Assembly: GCA_045578725.1 (NCBI GenBank)
Contig: JAZNKS010000067.1
Location: 1-12,315, forward strand
Reading direction: 5' to 3'
From: Flemingiibacterium sp045578725
GTDB taxonomy: Bacteria; Bacillota; Clostridia; Oscillospirales; CAG-272
Length of the DNA stretch: 12,315 nt
Position 1 is the stretch's first letter. Every line of letters starts with the position of its first letter. Below are positions 1 through 5,933 of this stretch, in pieces. The notes below the pieces were generated by a model that saw only the letters and a program-made list of their open reading frames with translations, did no database searches and was not told the origin of the DNA. Made by a program: the position numbers and the translations under genes.

Positions 1-162
1 CGTCACCATTGCTTTTGTTTCATCGGTTACTTGGAACGGATTTGCATCCCAACACCAATCTCCGTCAAGAAATACACTATTCGGTAAATCCTGTTTGAGC
101 TGTTGGCACACAGTTGTTTTTCCAACCCCCATAGTGCCACCAATCATATATAAAGTTTTCAT
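1..162 (-). CDS. P-loop nucleotide kinase / AAA-type ATPase, N-terminal part (runs off the left edge)
   Basis: Only the first 54 codons are present; the gene continues beyond base 1. The protein opens with a short beta strand and a Walker A loop (GGTMGVGKTT, about residues 8-17), as in small kinases that phosphorylate nucleotides or small molecules. A second motif, LDGDWCWD, lies about 20 residues later where such kinases often hold a substrate- or base-binding aspartate. Two ATGs are adjacent (165 and 162). I chose 162 because AGGTG then sits 6 nt upstream; the other would leave only 3 nt. Base composition is AT-rich, like the acetyltransferase 59 bp upstream on the same strand, so the two may be co-transcribed. 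The substrate cannot be told from this fragment. The kinase fold is well supported; the specific function is unknown. Confidence 0.75.
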   Translation of the reverse strand, partial: MKTLYMIGGTMGVGKTTVCQQLKQDLPNSVFLDGDWCWDANPFQVTDETKAMVT

Positions 163-221
163 CATTCACACCTACAAATTCTTATTTTCCTAACTGTTCG
201 ACCTATTGGAATTTAGTTAAC

Positions 222-683
222 TCACAATTCCTTTTTTACTAAAACATACTCGGTGGTTCGCAGAACTTCAACAAACCCACATTTAAGGAATAGTGCAACA
301 GAAGAATTGTCGATGGCAATATCGTCATAGAGTTCCCTAATGCCATTTGCCTTTGCGGTTTCACATAAAAGCAACAATCCTTTGCGACCATATCCCTTTC
401 CACGATGCGGAGCATAAATAATCACATCTGCAATGTAAATCTGTCTTTCTCCGTCGAAATGATATGCTACCTCGCCGACAAAAGTGTCCCTATCCTTGAT
501 ATATCTGTAAAAGCGCTTGCCATTGTGGTTTGTTATCCATCTGTCATGCCAATCTGCCCAGTATTCTTTGGGAAAAGGGATTATACCTCCGTAGGCATGA
601 TTGTAAGACATGGTTTGCTCATCGCCCATCATTTTTTTCTTAAACCACAAGTCCTCAACCTGAGGTTCATACAACTCAAGCAT
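222..683 (-). CDS. GNAT-family N-acetyltransferase
   Basis: This 153-residue protein has the size and core motif of a single-domain GNAT enzyme, which moves an acetyl group from acetyl-CoA to an amine. The motif A signature is visible at about residues 87-103 (VIIYAPHRGKGYGRKGL), fitting the R-x-x-G-x-G/A loop that holds the CoA pyrophosphate. The following stretch ends in ALFLKCGFVEV, the usual motif B ending of the fold. The ATG at 683 is preceded by GAGGTGAGGAA, a strong ribosome-binding site. The gene is AT-rich (30-38% G+C in lines counted) next to much richer neighbours and sits just upstream of the kinase fragment, so a transferred cassette is possible. The acetyl acceptor is unknown; a resistance or detoxification role is conceivable but not shown. 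Confidence 0.85.
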   Translation of the reverse strand: MLELYEPQVEDLWFKKKMMGDEQTMSYNHAYGGIIPFPKEYWADWHDRWITNHNGKRFYRYIKDRDTFVGEVAYHFDGERQIYIADVIIYAPHRGKGYGRKGLLLLCETAKANGIRELYDDIAIDNSSVALFLKCGFVEVLRTTEYVLVKKEL

Positions 684-726
684 TTCCTCACCTCGTCAAA
701 TTCAAGTTTGTCTAATTGTTTGGTTG

Positions 727-755
727 ATTCTATCACATAGCTGCAATATATACAA
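727..755 (-). promoter_or_regulatory. Candidate promoter for the acetyltransferase/kinase pair
   Basis: On the minus strand TTGTAT (750-755) is followed after exactly 17 nt by TAGAAT (727-732), and TG precedes the -10 as in extended -10 promoters. The -35 matches the consensus poorly (3 of 6). It lies between the hairpin behind cysK and the acetyltransferase start, the right place for an independent promoter. Confidence 0.4.
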
Positions 756-789
756 GAACAGTCCCGGCAGCGAATCCTGCCGGGACTGT
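751..789 (-). terminator. Intrinsic terminator behind the cysteine synthase gene
   Basis: A perfect 13-bp inverted repeat (ACAGTCCCGGCAG at 758-770, its complement at 777-789) with a 6-nt loop follows the cysteine synthase stop by about 45 nt. On the minus strand it runs into TTCTTGTATATATT, a broken but T-rich tail. The plus-strand tail is weaker, so it mainly serves the minus strand. Confidence 0.75.
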
Positions 790-834
790 AACTGTTTTAT
801 GAGTGCTCGACATTATCTGCTGCGGTTCTGTTGC

Positions 835-1761
835 TTATTCAAAAAGCGGGGTCGAGAAATACCGCTCGGCGGTGTCGGGAAGCACCGTCACCACCGTTTT
901 GCCCTTGCCGAGGACACGGGCCAGCTTGATGGCGGCGGCCACATTGGTGCCGCTGCTGATGCCGCAGAGGATGCCCTCCTTCAGCGCCAGCTCCTTGGAA
1001 ATCTGCAGGGCCTCATCATCCTTGACGATGCAGATATCGTTGTAGATGCTCTGATTGAGGATCGCGGGAATCACGCCGTCGCCGATGCCCATCTGGACAT
1101 GGGTGCCGATGGAGCCGCCGGACAGGATCGCCGCATTCTCCGGCTCCACCGCCCAGATGACCATATCGGGATTCTTTGCCTTCAGCGCCTCGCCGATGCC
1201 GGTGATGGTGCCGCCGGTGCCGATTCCCGAGCAGAAGCCATGGATCGGGCCGTTTACATCGGCCAGAATCTCCTCGCCGGTCTGACTGCGCTGGATCGCG
1301 GGATTGGCGGGATTTTCAAACTGCTGGGGGACGAAGACATTGGGATCCTCCGCCTTCATCCTGAGCGCCAGATTGAGGCATTCCTCAATGCAGAGGCCGA
1401 TGTTGCCCGCATCGTGGATGAGGATGACCTCGGCGCCGTAATGCTCGACGAGCAGACGGCGCTCCATGCTGACCGAGTCGGGCATGATGATTTTCGTTTT
1501 GTAGCCGCGGACGGCTCCGACAAGCGCAAGGCCGATGCCCTGATTGCCGCTGGTCGGCTCGACGATGACGGTATCGGGGCCGATGAGTCCCTTTTGTTCC
1601 GCATCGCGGATCATATTGAACGCCGTGCGGGTCTTGATCGAGCCGCCGACGTTGAGGCCTTCAAATTTGACAAGAATCTGTGCGCCGTCGGGATCGCCGA
1701 GACGATTCAGGCGGATCATGGGCGTGTGGCCCATCGCTTCCAGTATGTTCTGATAGATCAT
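835..1761 (-). CDS. cysK: Cysteine synthase (O-acetylserine sulfhydrylase-like, PLP fold type II)
   Basis: The enzyme is expected to make cysteine from an activated serine (usually O-acetylserine) and sulfide in the cytoplasm. At 308 residues it has the family's usual length. Visible motifs: the PLP-binding lysine in GGSIKTRTA (K43), the substrate loop EPTSGNQGIGLA (68-79), the phosphate-binding GTGGT (181-185) and GISSGTN (267-273) with the serine that contacts the pyridine nitrogen. Two points differ from classical CysK: the loop reads TSGNQG where TSGNTG is usual, and KTR replaces the common KDR after the PLP lysine. A related family member using another serine derivative or nucleophile is therefore possible. 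The ATG at 1761 has AAAGGG about 10 nt upstream. The gene stands alone with its own promoter and terminator. Confidence 0.85.
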   Translation of the reverse strand: MIYQNILEAMGHTPMIRLNRLGDPDGAQILVKFEGLNVGGSIKTRTAFNMIRDAEQKGLIGPDTVIVEPTSGNQGIGLALVGAVRGYKTKIIMPDSVSMERRLLVEHYGAEVILIHDAGNIGLCIEECLNLALRMKAEDPNVFVPQQFENPANPAIQRSQTGEEILADVNGPIHGFCSGIGTGGTITGIGEALKAKNPDMVIWAVEPENAAILSGGSIGTHVQMGIGDGVIPAILNQSIYNDICIVKDDEALQISKELALKEGILCGISSGTNVAAAIKLARVLGKGKTVVTVLPDTAERYFSTPLFE

Positions 1762-1797
1762 GGTATGTTATCCCTTTATCTGATTGATATCTTACCT

Positions 1798-1826
1798 ATT
1801 ATAGCACAGATTTCTCTGTTTGGCAA
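1798..1826 (-). promoter_or_regulatory. SigA-type promoter of the cysteine synthase gene, with an inverted repeat in its spacer
   Basis: On the minus strand TTGCCA (1821-1826) and TATAAT (1798-1803) are separated by 17 nt, with TG one base before the -10. The predicted transcript starts near 1791, about 30 nt before the ATG. The spacer holds the inverted repeat ACAGA-GAAA-TCTGT (1806-1819), which would place a bound protein directly on the promoter. Which regulator, if any, is unknown. Confidence 0.8.
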
Positions 1827-1841
1827 GGGGTTTGCAAAAAT

Positions 1842-2606
1842 TCACAGCCGGATTGATACATCGCCGGAGGAGAGGGCCTCCCGCCGCCCGTCTGCGTATC
1901 GGACCAGCAGCGAAAAATCGTCCCCGATGCCCTCGGCCACAGCCGGGATCTCCTGTCCGTCGGGGCGCAGAACGAGAATCTCCCGCCCAGGAAGTAGGGA
2001 GCGCTCCCGGTATTCCGACAGAAAATCCTCCCCTGTCTGCCGGATCCGCTCAAATTCATTGACAATCGCGGCCGCGAGCGACGGGCGGATGGCACTAGTA
2101 TCGGTGCCGGGCGGGAACAGCGCACCGGCCCGGTCGGCGATTTCCGGGGCAAAGCCGCCCGACGGCGGAATCAGATTCACGCCGATTCCCAGCACGGCAT
2201 AGCACACCCGTCCGCCAGCTCCAAGCTTTGCCTCGGTGAGGATCCCGCAGACCTTGCGCCCGCCGCGGTAGATATCGTTGACCCACTTGATTTGGCTCTG
2301 TCCGCCGGCCAGCAAGTCGATGGCCCGTGCGGCGGCCACAGCGGCGGCTACGGTGATCGAAAGCGATTCGGAGGCGGATCCCTCGGGGTGGAACAGAAAG
2401 GAGAAATAGAGGCCGCCCTCGGGCGAGAGAAAGCTCCGGCCCATCCGTCCCCGGCCGGCCGTCTGGCTCCGGGCGATAATCAGGCAATCGCCATGTCCCG
2501 CCATTCCCTTCTCGCGGGCGATCCGATTGGTGGAATCGGTGCATTCGTGCCACTCGACATCCATCGGCCGCCAAAGCAGCCGTCTGCATTCATCGGCTGG
2601 ATTCAT
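1842..2606 (-). CDS. birA: Biotin--[acetyl-CoA-carboxylase] ligase, monofunctional (no DNA-binding domain)
   Basis: The protein activates biotin with ATP and attaches it to the lysine of biotin carboxyl carrier domains. At 254 residues it is the catalytic and C-terminal part only; it lacks the N-terminal winged helix that makes E. coli BirA a repressor. Motifs: DSTN (24-27), the biotinyl-AMP loop GRGRMGR (51-57) within SQTAGRGRMGRSF, KWVND with catalytic lysine 107, GIGVN (140-144), and a small SH3-like C-terminal domain ending near LSSGDVSIRL. The ATG at 2606 is preceded by AAAGGAG and overlaps the end of the transporter gene by 17 nt, so the two are probably translated together. The symbol follows common usage; without the HTH it should not act as a repressor. 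Confidence 0.93.
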   Translation of the reverse strand: MNPADECRRLLWRPMDVEWHECTDSTNRIAREKGMAGHGDCLIIARSQTAGRGRMGRSFLSPEGGLYFSFLFHPEGSASESLSITVAAAVAAARAIDLLAGGQSQIKWVNDIYRGGRKVCGILTEAKLGAGGRVCYAVLGIGVNLIPPSGGFAPEIADRAGALFPPGTDTSAIRPSLAAAIVNEFERIRQTGEDFLSEYRERSLLPGREILVLRPDGQEIPAVAEGIGDDFSLLVRYADGRREALSSGDVSIRL

Positions 2607-3798
2607 GCGAATTCTTCTCCTTTGTTTTTTTACTTAATAGCAGCATCACAATAAGCGCTGTCACCGGGAAGACGATCGTGACAAGGATGCCGCCCCGCAT
2701 CGCCGCATTGCCCTCGCCGAGCATTCCGCTCACGATGCCGGCGACTCCCGGACCGGCGGCGCATCCGATATCGCCCGCCAGCGCCAGCACACCGAACATC
2801 GAGGCACCGGCCTTTGGCAGATGCGAAGTGGCAAGGCTCAGGGTGCCCGGCCAGAAGATGCCGGCAAAGAGGCCGGTCAGTCCGCATCCGATCAGCGAGA
2901 GGAAGGGATGCGGCGCGAAGACGGTCAAAAGGAAGCTGAAGACAAGTCCGGCCGAGCAGACGGTCATGAAGCTGCGAAGGGGGATCCGGCCGCCGCGGAT
3001 GCCGTAGAAGGTGCGCGAGGCCGCCATCATCAGGCCGAACAGGCAGGGGCCGAGCAGATCGCCGACGGTTTTCGACACGCCGAGCCCCGTTTCGGCAAAG
3101 AGGGAGGCCCATTGCGCGATGACCTGCTCCGCCGCACCGCCGCAGAACATCAGCAGAAGGAAGCAGACAAATCCCGGCATCCCGAAGAGCCGGCCGGGCG
3201 ATACGGTTTCATCGCCGCTCCGGAATTTATAAATCGGCACGCCGATAAACCAGAGCAGATTCAGCGCGGGCACCAGCGCCCAGAGAATCGGCAGAAGGCT
3301 CCAGCGCGCCTCTCCGAAGACGGCAAAATAAGCGGTGGACAGAAGCACCACCAGCACCTGTCCCCAACAGAAGAAGGAGTGCAGGATGCTCATCTTCGCG
3401 CTTTTCTCATCGGTCGGAAGCGCCTCGACCATCGGGCTTGCCAGAACCTCGATCAGGCCGCTTCCCAGCGCGCAGAAGGCGGTGGCGATCAAGAGGCCGG
3501 CCAGCGGATTCATCCACATGGGGAGGATGCCAAGGCCCGCCAGACCGACGGCTGAGGCCGCGTGGGCGGCGATCATGCCGGCCCGGCTGTCCATTTTATC
3601 GGCATAACGGGCACCGAGGAAATCGATGACCATCTGCGCTCCGAAATTGAAGGTGACCAGCAGGGTCAGCTCCTCCATCGAGAGGCCGAACTCCCGCGAA
3701 AAGAGCGCAAACAGAAGCGGCGCGAAATTATTGACAATGGATTGGATGATAAAGCCCACACAGCAGGCAAAAAGGGTGTGTTTGGATGTAAGTTTCAT
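2590..3798 (-). CDS. Major facilitator superfamily transporter
   Basis: A hydrophobic protein of 402 residues with about twelve membrane segments, the normal size for an MFS carrier. Small-residue-rich helices (CALGSGLIEVLASP, GLTGLFAGIFWPGTLSLA) and the charged loop GARYADKMDSR after the second helix fit the MFS fold; the overall look recalls fucose-permease-like members. I chose the ATG at 3798 (MKLTSKHTLF) because hydrophobic helix 1 follows at once; the frame stays open upstream, but that part reads as arginine- and proline-rich noise. Its ribosome-binding site is weak, so it may depend on the upstream gene. The 17-nt overlap with the biotin ligase suggests co-expression. Biotin or a precursor is a possible substrate by context only; a sugar is equally possible. 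Confidence 0.88.
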   Translation of the reverse strand: MKLTSKHTLFACCVGFIIQSIVNNFAPLLFALFSREFGLSMEELTLLVTFNFGAQMVIDFLGARYADKMDSRAGMIAAHAASAVGLAGLGILPMWMNPLAGLLIATAFCALGSGLIEVLASPMVEALPTDEKSAKMSILHSFFCWGQVLVVLLSTAYFAVFGEARWSLLPILWALVPALNLLWFIGVPIYKFRSGDETVSPGRLFGMPGFVCFLLLMFCGGAAEQVIAQWASLFAETGLGVSKTVGDLLGPCLFGLMMAASRTFYGIRGGRIPLRSFMTVCSAGLVFSFLLTVFAPHPFLSLIGCGLTGLFAGIFWPGTLSLATSHLPKAGASMFGVLALAGDIGCAAGPGVAGIVSGMLGEGNAAMRGGILVTIVFPVTALIVMLLLSKKTKEKNSHESSR

Positions 3799-3829
3799 GG
3801 GTTTACTCGCTTGGGTCGGTATGTAGTGG

Positions 3830-3848
3830 GGAGCCGCTGTGCGGCTCC
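3830..3848. repeat. Short perfect hairpin between the unknown gene and the MFS gene
   Basis: GGAGCCGC (3830-3837) and GCGGCTCC (3841-3848) form an 8-bp stem with a 3-nt loop, between the stop of the 108-aa gene and the transporter start. Neither strand has a T run after it, so it is unlikely to end transcription. It might stabilise or process the message. Confidence 0.45.
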
Positions 3849-3856
3849 GTTGGCAT

Positions 3857-4183
3857 TCAGCGCTCTGCGCCGCCCTTTGGGGGCGAGGCAAGATCTTTGT
3901 TGGCGCGAAGGGTATCGGCGCCGGCAGGATCGGCCGGATGCGCGGCGATATCCTGCAGGGCTTCGGTCTGGGCCTCATCCAGCGGAGGCGTAACGGCAAT
4001 GCCGGTACAGTCGCCGGCCGAGGCCACGGAATTGGTTAAAAAGGCATCCTCGGAGGGATGGCCCCCCGATGCCGGCTCAGCGGCAATAAAATCGCCGTTT
4101 CCGGCGCGCAGGATCGAAATCCGGATCCGCTCCTCGTCGTGGCGGTCCGAGGAAGGATGGAAGGGCGGGTATTTCGGCATCAT
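3857..4183 (-). CDS. Conserved-looking unknown protein, 108 aa, downstream of spoVT
   Basis: Not recognised. The start is well supported: AAGGAGGG lies 5 nt before a double ATG (4183 and 4180) and 10 nt after the spoVT stop, so this is very likely the second gene of the spoVT transcript. The protein is soluble, with no signal peptide or membrane segment. The N-terminal third (RIRISILRAGNGDFIAAEP) looks like a pair of beta strands. The middle has SVASAGDCTGIAVTPPLDEAQ, and the C-terminal third is alanine- and proline-rich and probably flexible. Composition is similar to neighbouring genes, so no sign of transfer. Function is unknown; a link to sporulation is only suggested by position. Confidence 0.7.
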   Translation of the reverse strand: MMPKYPPFHPSSDRHDEERIRISILRAGNGDFIAAEPASGGHPSEDAFLTNSVASAGDCTGIAVTPPLDEAQTEALQDIAAHPADPAGADTLRANKDLASPPKGGAER

Positions 4184-4193
4184 CCTTCCCTCC

Positions 4194-4739
4194 TTACGCT
4201 TCCAGCTGTTTTGCGAGGAATGCGGCGGCGGTGGTAATCAGCTTGGCTTCGATATCCCCCTGCGGCGGCTCGCATCCCTTGACGAGAACCGAGGCCACGC
4301 ATCCGATCAGATCGCCGTCGGCGATGATCGGCATCGAGCAGGACACGGCGGCGGAATCGGCATCGCCGGTCACAGGCACGGTATTGGAGCCGTCCAGATA
4401 GCGGTAGATCGAGCGGCCCTCGCTGATCTGCTCCAGCTCCGGCGAGAGCTTTTTCTCCAGATAATCCTTCTTGGGCAGGCCCGCGCAGGCGATGACGGCA
4501 TCGCGGTCGCAGATGACCACGGCCATGCCGGCGGTCTTGTGAAGGGTTTCGGCGTATTGGGAGGCGAAGCTGTTGAGCTCGCCGATGGGCGAATATTTCT
4601 TGAAGATGACCTCGCCCTCGCGGTCGGTGAAGATCTCCAGCGGGTCGCCCTCGCGGATGCGCATGGTGCGGCGGATCTCCTTGGGGATGACGACTCTGCC
4701 GAGGTCGTCGATGCGGCGTACAATTCCGGTTGCTTTCAT
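4194..4739 (-). CDS. spoVT: Stage V sporulation protein T, AbrB-type transcription regulator
   Basis: SpoVT tunes SigG-dependent gene expression in the forespore. The 181-residue protein is close in length to Bacillus subtilis SpoVT (about 178), and its first 50 residues agree almost fully with the SpoVT signature: MKATGIVRRIDDLGRVVIPK followed by EIRRTMRIREGDPLEIF. This swapped-hairpin AbrB domain binds DNA as a dimer. Residues of about 55-178 form the GAF-like sensor domain (VVICDRDAVIACAG, then KKDYLEKKLS, ending TTAAAFLAKQLEA). The ATG at 4739 has AAAGGAG about 8 nt upstream. It heads a minus-strand run with the 108-aa gene, the MFS transporter and the biotin ligase. This is the best evidence that the organism can sporulate. 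Confidence 0.95.
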   Translation of the reverse strand: MKATGIVRRIDDLGRVVIPKEIRRTMRIREGDPLEIFTDREGEVIFKKYSPIGELNSFASQYAETLHKTAGMAVVICDRDAVIACAGLPKKDYLEKKLSPELEQISEGRSIYRYLDGSNTVPVTGDADSAAVSCSMPIIADGDLIGCVASVLVKGCEPPQGDIEAKLITTAAAFLAKQLEA

Positions 4740-4818
4740 ATATAAATCTCCTTTGAATCGCGGTTATGAGCCGATGAAAGTTTTGGCTGCATGACTATTC
4801 TGTGCGATTCAGAGCAAA

Positions 4819-4824
4819 ATTATA
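4819..4824 (-). promoter_or_regulatory. Possible -10 element upstream of spoVT
   Basis: A perfect TATAAT on the minus strand lies 80 nt before the spoVT ATG. The best -35 match is TTACAA at 4844-4849 with a long 19-nt spacer, so the SigA assignment is weak. In B. subtilis spoVT is transcribed by the forespore factor SigG; I cannot decide from the sequence which sigma factor acts here. Confidence 0.35.
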
Positions 4825-4852
4825 CGAAAAGCCGTCTTCCCCATTGTAACAT

Positions 4853-4866
4853 ATTTCCCGGGAAAT
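4853..4866. promoter_or_regulatory. 14-bp perfect palindrome between divergent genes, possible operator
   Basis: ATTTCCC is followed directly by GGGAAAT, a gapless dyad between the spoVT -10 and the promoter of the divergent 98-aa gene. No T run follows, so it is not a terminator. Its site and symmetry suit a dimeric regulator, but no known operator is recognised. Confidence 0.4.
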
Positions 4867-4912
4867 GGCAAGAATTTTTTCGATGGCTGAAACATTTTAT
4901 GACCGGCCGGCA

Positions 4913-4941
4913 TTTACTTTGGCGGATTCTTATGCTATAAT
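4913..4941 (+). promoter_or_regulatory. Extended -10 promoter of the 98-aa gene
   Basis: TTTACT (4913-4918), a 17-nt spacer and TATAAT (4936-4941) with TGC directly before it. The predicted start is near 4948, giving a leader of only about 15 nt before the TTG start codon, just long enough to hold the ribosome-binding site. Confidence 0.75.
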
Positions 4942-4962
4942 AGAGGAAAGAGGTGATGATGA

Positions 4963-5259
4963 TTGGATTATCTTAATCAGTTGACAAGTAAGGGCGCTCC
5001 CCTTTCCAGGGAAGCACTCAACAGCATTAAAAATCTCACGCAAGCAAAAGAAATTTACAGTTGTTGGGAGTCAAACGACATGGGAGAAGACTTTAAGCTT
5101 TATACAGGGACGGATGCCGATGGCGTTACAACCCGCTATTTTCTCAACCACTATGAACGGGAGTGGTGGGGAGGCTGGACGACGAACGATAAATCCGAAT
5201 GGTATGAAATCACCCGGCAGGAATATGAAACGCTTTACCGGGATTACCCAAAAGCGTAA
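4963..5259 (+). CDS. Unknown 98-aa soluble protein, low GC
   Basis: Not recognised. The reading frame starts at TTG (4963), 7 nt after AGGTG (4951-4955); no ATG in this frame gives a comparable site. The protein is acidic and rich in aromatic residues, with a helical start (LNQLTSKGAPLSREALNSIKNLTQAKEIY) broken here as residues 5-17 and 18-32 of a probable two-helix segment, followed by strand-like sequence (DFKLYTGTD, TTRYFLNHYER) and the tryptophan-rich EWWGGWTTNDKSEWYEI. No signal peptide or membrane segment. Its line composition is about 38% G+C while neighbours are well above 55%, suggesting recent arrival. It has its own strong promoter and lies upstream of the sigma factor gene without a visible terminator between them. 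Function unknown. Confidence 0.75.
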   Translation: MDYLNQLTSKGAPLSREALNSIKNLTQAKEIYSCWESNDMGEDFKLYTGTDADGVTTRYFLNHYEREWWGGWTTNDKSEWYEITRQEYETLYRDYPKA

Positions 5260-5314
5260 TGTTTCAGGTTTTCAATCCCCGTCCTTTTGCATATAGAAAA
5301 ATTCCATCCCCGGC

Positions 5315-5340
5315 TGAAACAAAATCCGCGCGCCTCCGTC
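5315..5340 (+). promoter_or_regulatory. ECF-type promoter (TGAAAC-N16-CGTC) of the sigma/anti-sigma operon
   Basis: TGAAAC (5315-5320) and CGTC (5337-5340) are separated by 16 nt. This matches the Bacillus SigW/SigX/SigM promoter pattern (TGAAAC or TGtAAC -35, CGT/CGA-type -10, 16-17 nt spacer). It lies directly before an ECF sigma gene, where autoregulatory promoters usually sit. The predicted transcript starts near 5346-5348, about 28 nt before the TTG start codon. Confidence 0.6.
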
Positions 5341-5366
5341 TTATTGTGTGAAGACACATAAGGAGG
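5333..5366 (+). promoter_or_regulatory. Hairpin that would sequester the sigma gene's ribosome-binding site
   Basis: GTGT-GAAG-ACAC (5346-5357) forms a tetraloop hairpin extended by CTTAT/ATAAG (5340-5344 with 5358-5362, one bulged T at 5345) and CCTC/GAGG (5333-5336 with 5363-5366, bulge of three). The last pairing covers the AAGGAGG at 5360-5366. The 5' arm overlaps the ECF promoter, so only transcripts from further upstream could form the full structure. Confidence 0.45.
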
Positions 5367-5375
5367 AATCCGGAT

Positions 5376-5933
5376 TTGAACGATTTTGAGATTCTGGCGC
5401 TGTACCACAGCCGCGATGAGGCGGCCATCCGGGAATCCGAGGCGGCCTACGGCTCCTATTGCCTTGCCATTGCCGAGCGCATCACCGGGAGCCGTCAGGA
5501 TGCCGAGGAGTGCGTGGCCGACACCTGGCTCTCGGCATGGAAATCCATTCCGCCGGCCAAGCCCGACGTTCTGCGGCTCTATTTTGCCCGGATCGTGCGC
5601 AATCACGCGTTGGACCGGTATCGGGCCGCCCATGCCGCGCGACGGACTCCGCCGGGCGGGATGGAGGAGATTTTAGAGGAGCTGGATACACTCGGCGGCG
5701 ATGATACGGTATCGGCCTTTGAAGCGGCCGAGCTGCAGGCATCGATCCGACGGTTTCTGGCATCGCTGGCGGAGCGGGAGCGCTCCGTATTCCTGCGCCG
5801 CTATTTCTATGCCGAATCCGACGGCGATATTGCCGCGCGGTACGGCCTTCGGGCCGGCCATGTCCGGCTGATTCTGTCGCGGACGAGAAAAAAGCTCAAA
5901 AAGCATTTATGTGAGGAGGGGTTCTATCTATGA
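5376..5933 (+). CDS. ECF-family RNA polymerase sigma factor
   Basis: The 185-residue protein has the two domains of an extracytoplasmic-function sigma factor. Region 2, about residues 10-85, includes DAEECVADTWLSAWKSIPP and RLYFARIVRNHALDRYR, which bind core polymerase and the -10. Region 4, about 125-180, has LAERERSVFLRRYFYAESDGDIA and the recognition helix near GLRAGHVRLILSRTRKKLKKHL for the -35. The start is TTG at 5376 with AAGGAGG 9 nt upstream; no ATG fits. The next gene overlaps by ATGA and encodes a one-pass membrane protein, the usual sigma/anti-sigma arrangement. An ECF-like promoter precedes the gene, so the factor probably activates its own operon when the anti-sigma releases it. 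The inducing signal is unknown. Confidence 0.92.
   Translation: MNDFEILALYHSRDEAAIRESEAAYGSYCLAIAERITGSRQDAEECVADTWLSAWKSIPPAKPDVLRLYFARIVRNHALDRYRAAHAARRTPPGGMEEILEELDTLGGDDTVSAFEAAELQASIRRFLASLAERERSVFLRRYFYAESDGDIAARYGLRAGHVRLILSRTRKKLKKHLCEEGFYL

Noticed and set aside
724..2202. Long plus-strand open frame (492 codons)
   Set aside because: It lies antisense to cysK and birA and spans the cysK promoter. Its Ala/Asp/Arg-rich composition is the usual shadow in GC-rich DNA.
3799..3999. N-terminal extension of the MFS transporter to an upstream ATG
   Set aside because: The extra 67 residues are Arg/Pro-rich, overlap the end of the 108-aa gene, and are followed by a typical MFS start at 3798.
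4885..4893. GGCTGAAAC, the same 9-mer as at the sigma operon's -35, upstream of the 98-aa gene
   Set aside because: No CGT-type -10 follows at 16-17 nt (the bases there are GCAT/CATT), and a good SigA-like promoter lies just downstream.
4956..4976. Six-codon frame ATGATGATTGG... just before the 98-aa gene
   Set aside because: It overlaps the TTG start and is too close to the same AGGTG site; more likely part of the spacer than a leader peptide, though it cannot be excluded.
5269..5297. TTTTCA-N17-TATAGA as a SigA promoter for the sigma operon
   Set aside because: Only 4 of 6 matches in each box and no extended -10; the ECF-type motif closer to the gene is more specific.
5261..5320. GTTTCAG ... 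CTGAAAC inverted 7-mers between the 98-aa gene and the sigma gene
   Set aside because: The arms are 46 nt apart with no T run, so this is not a terminator. The right arm is better explained as the ECF -35 element.
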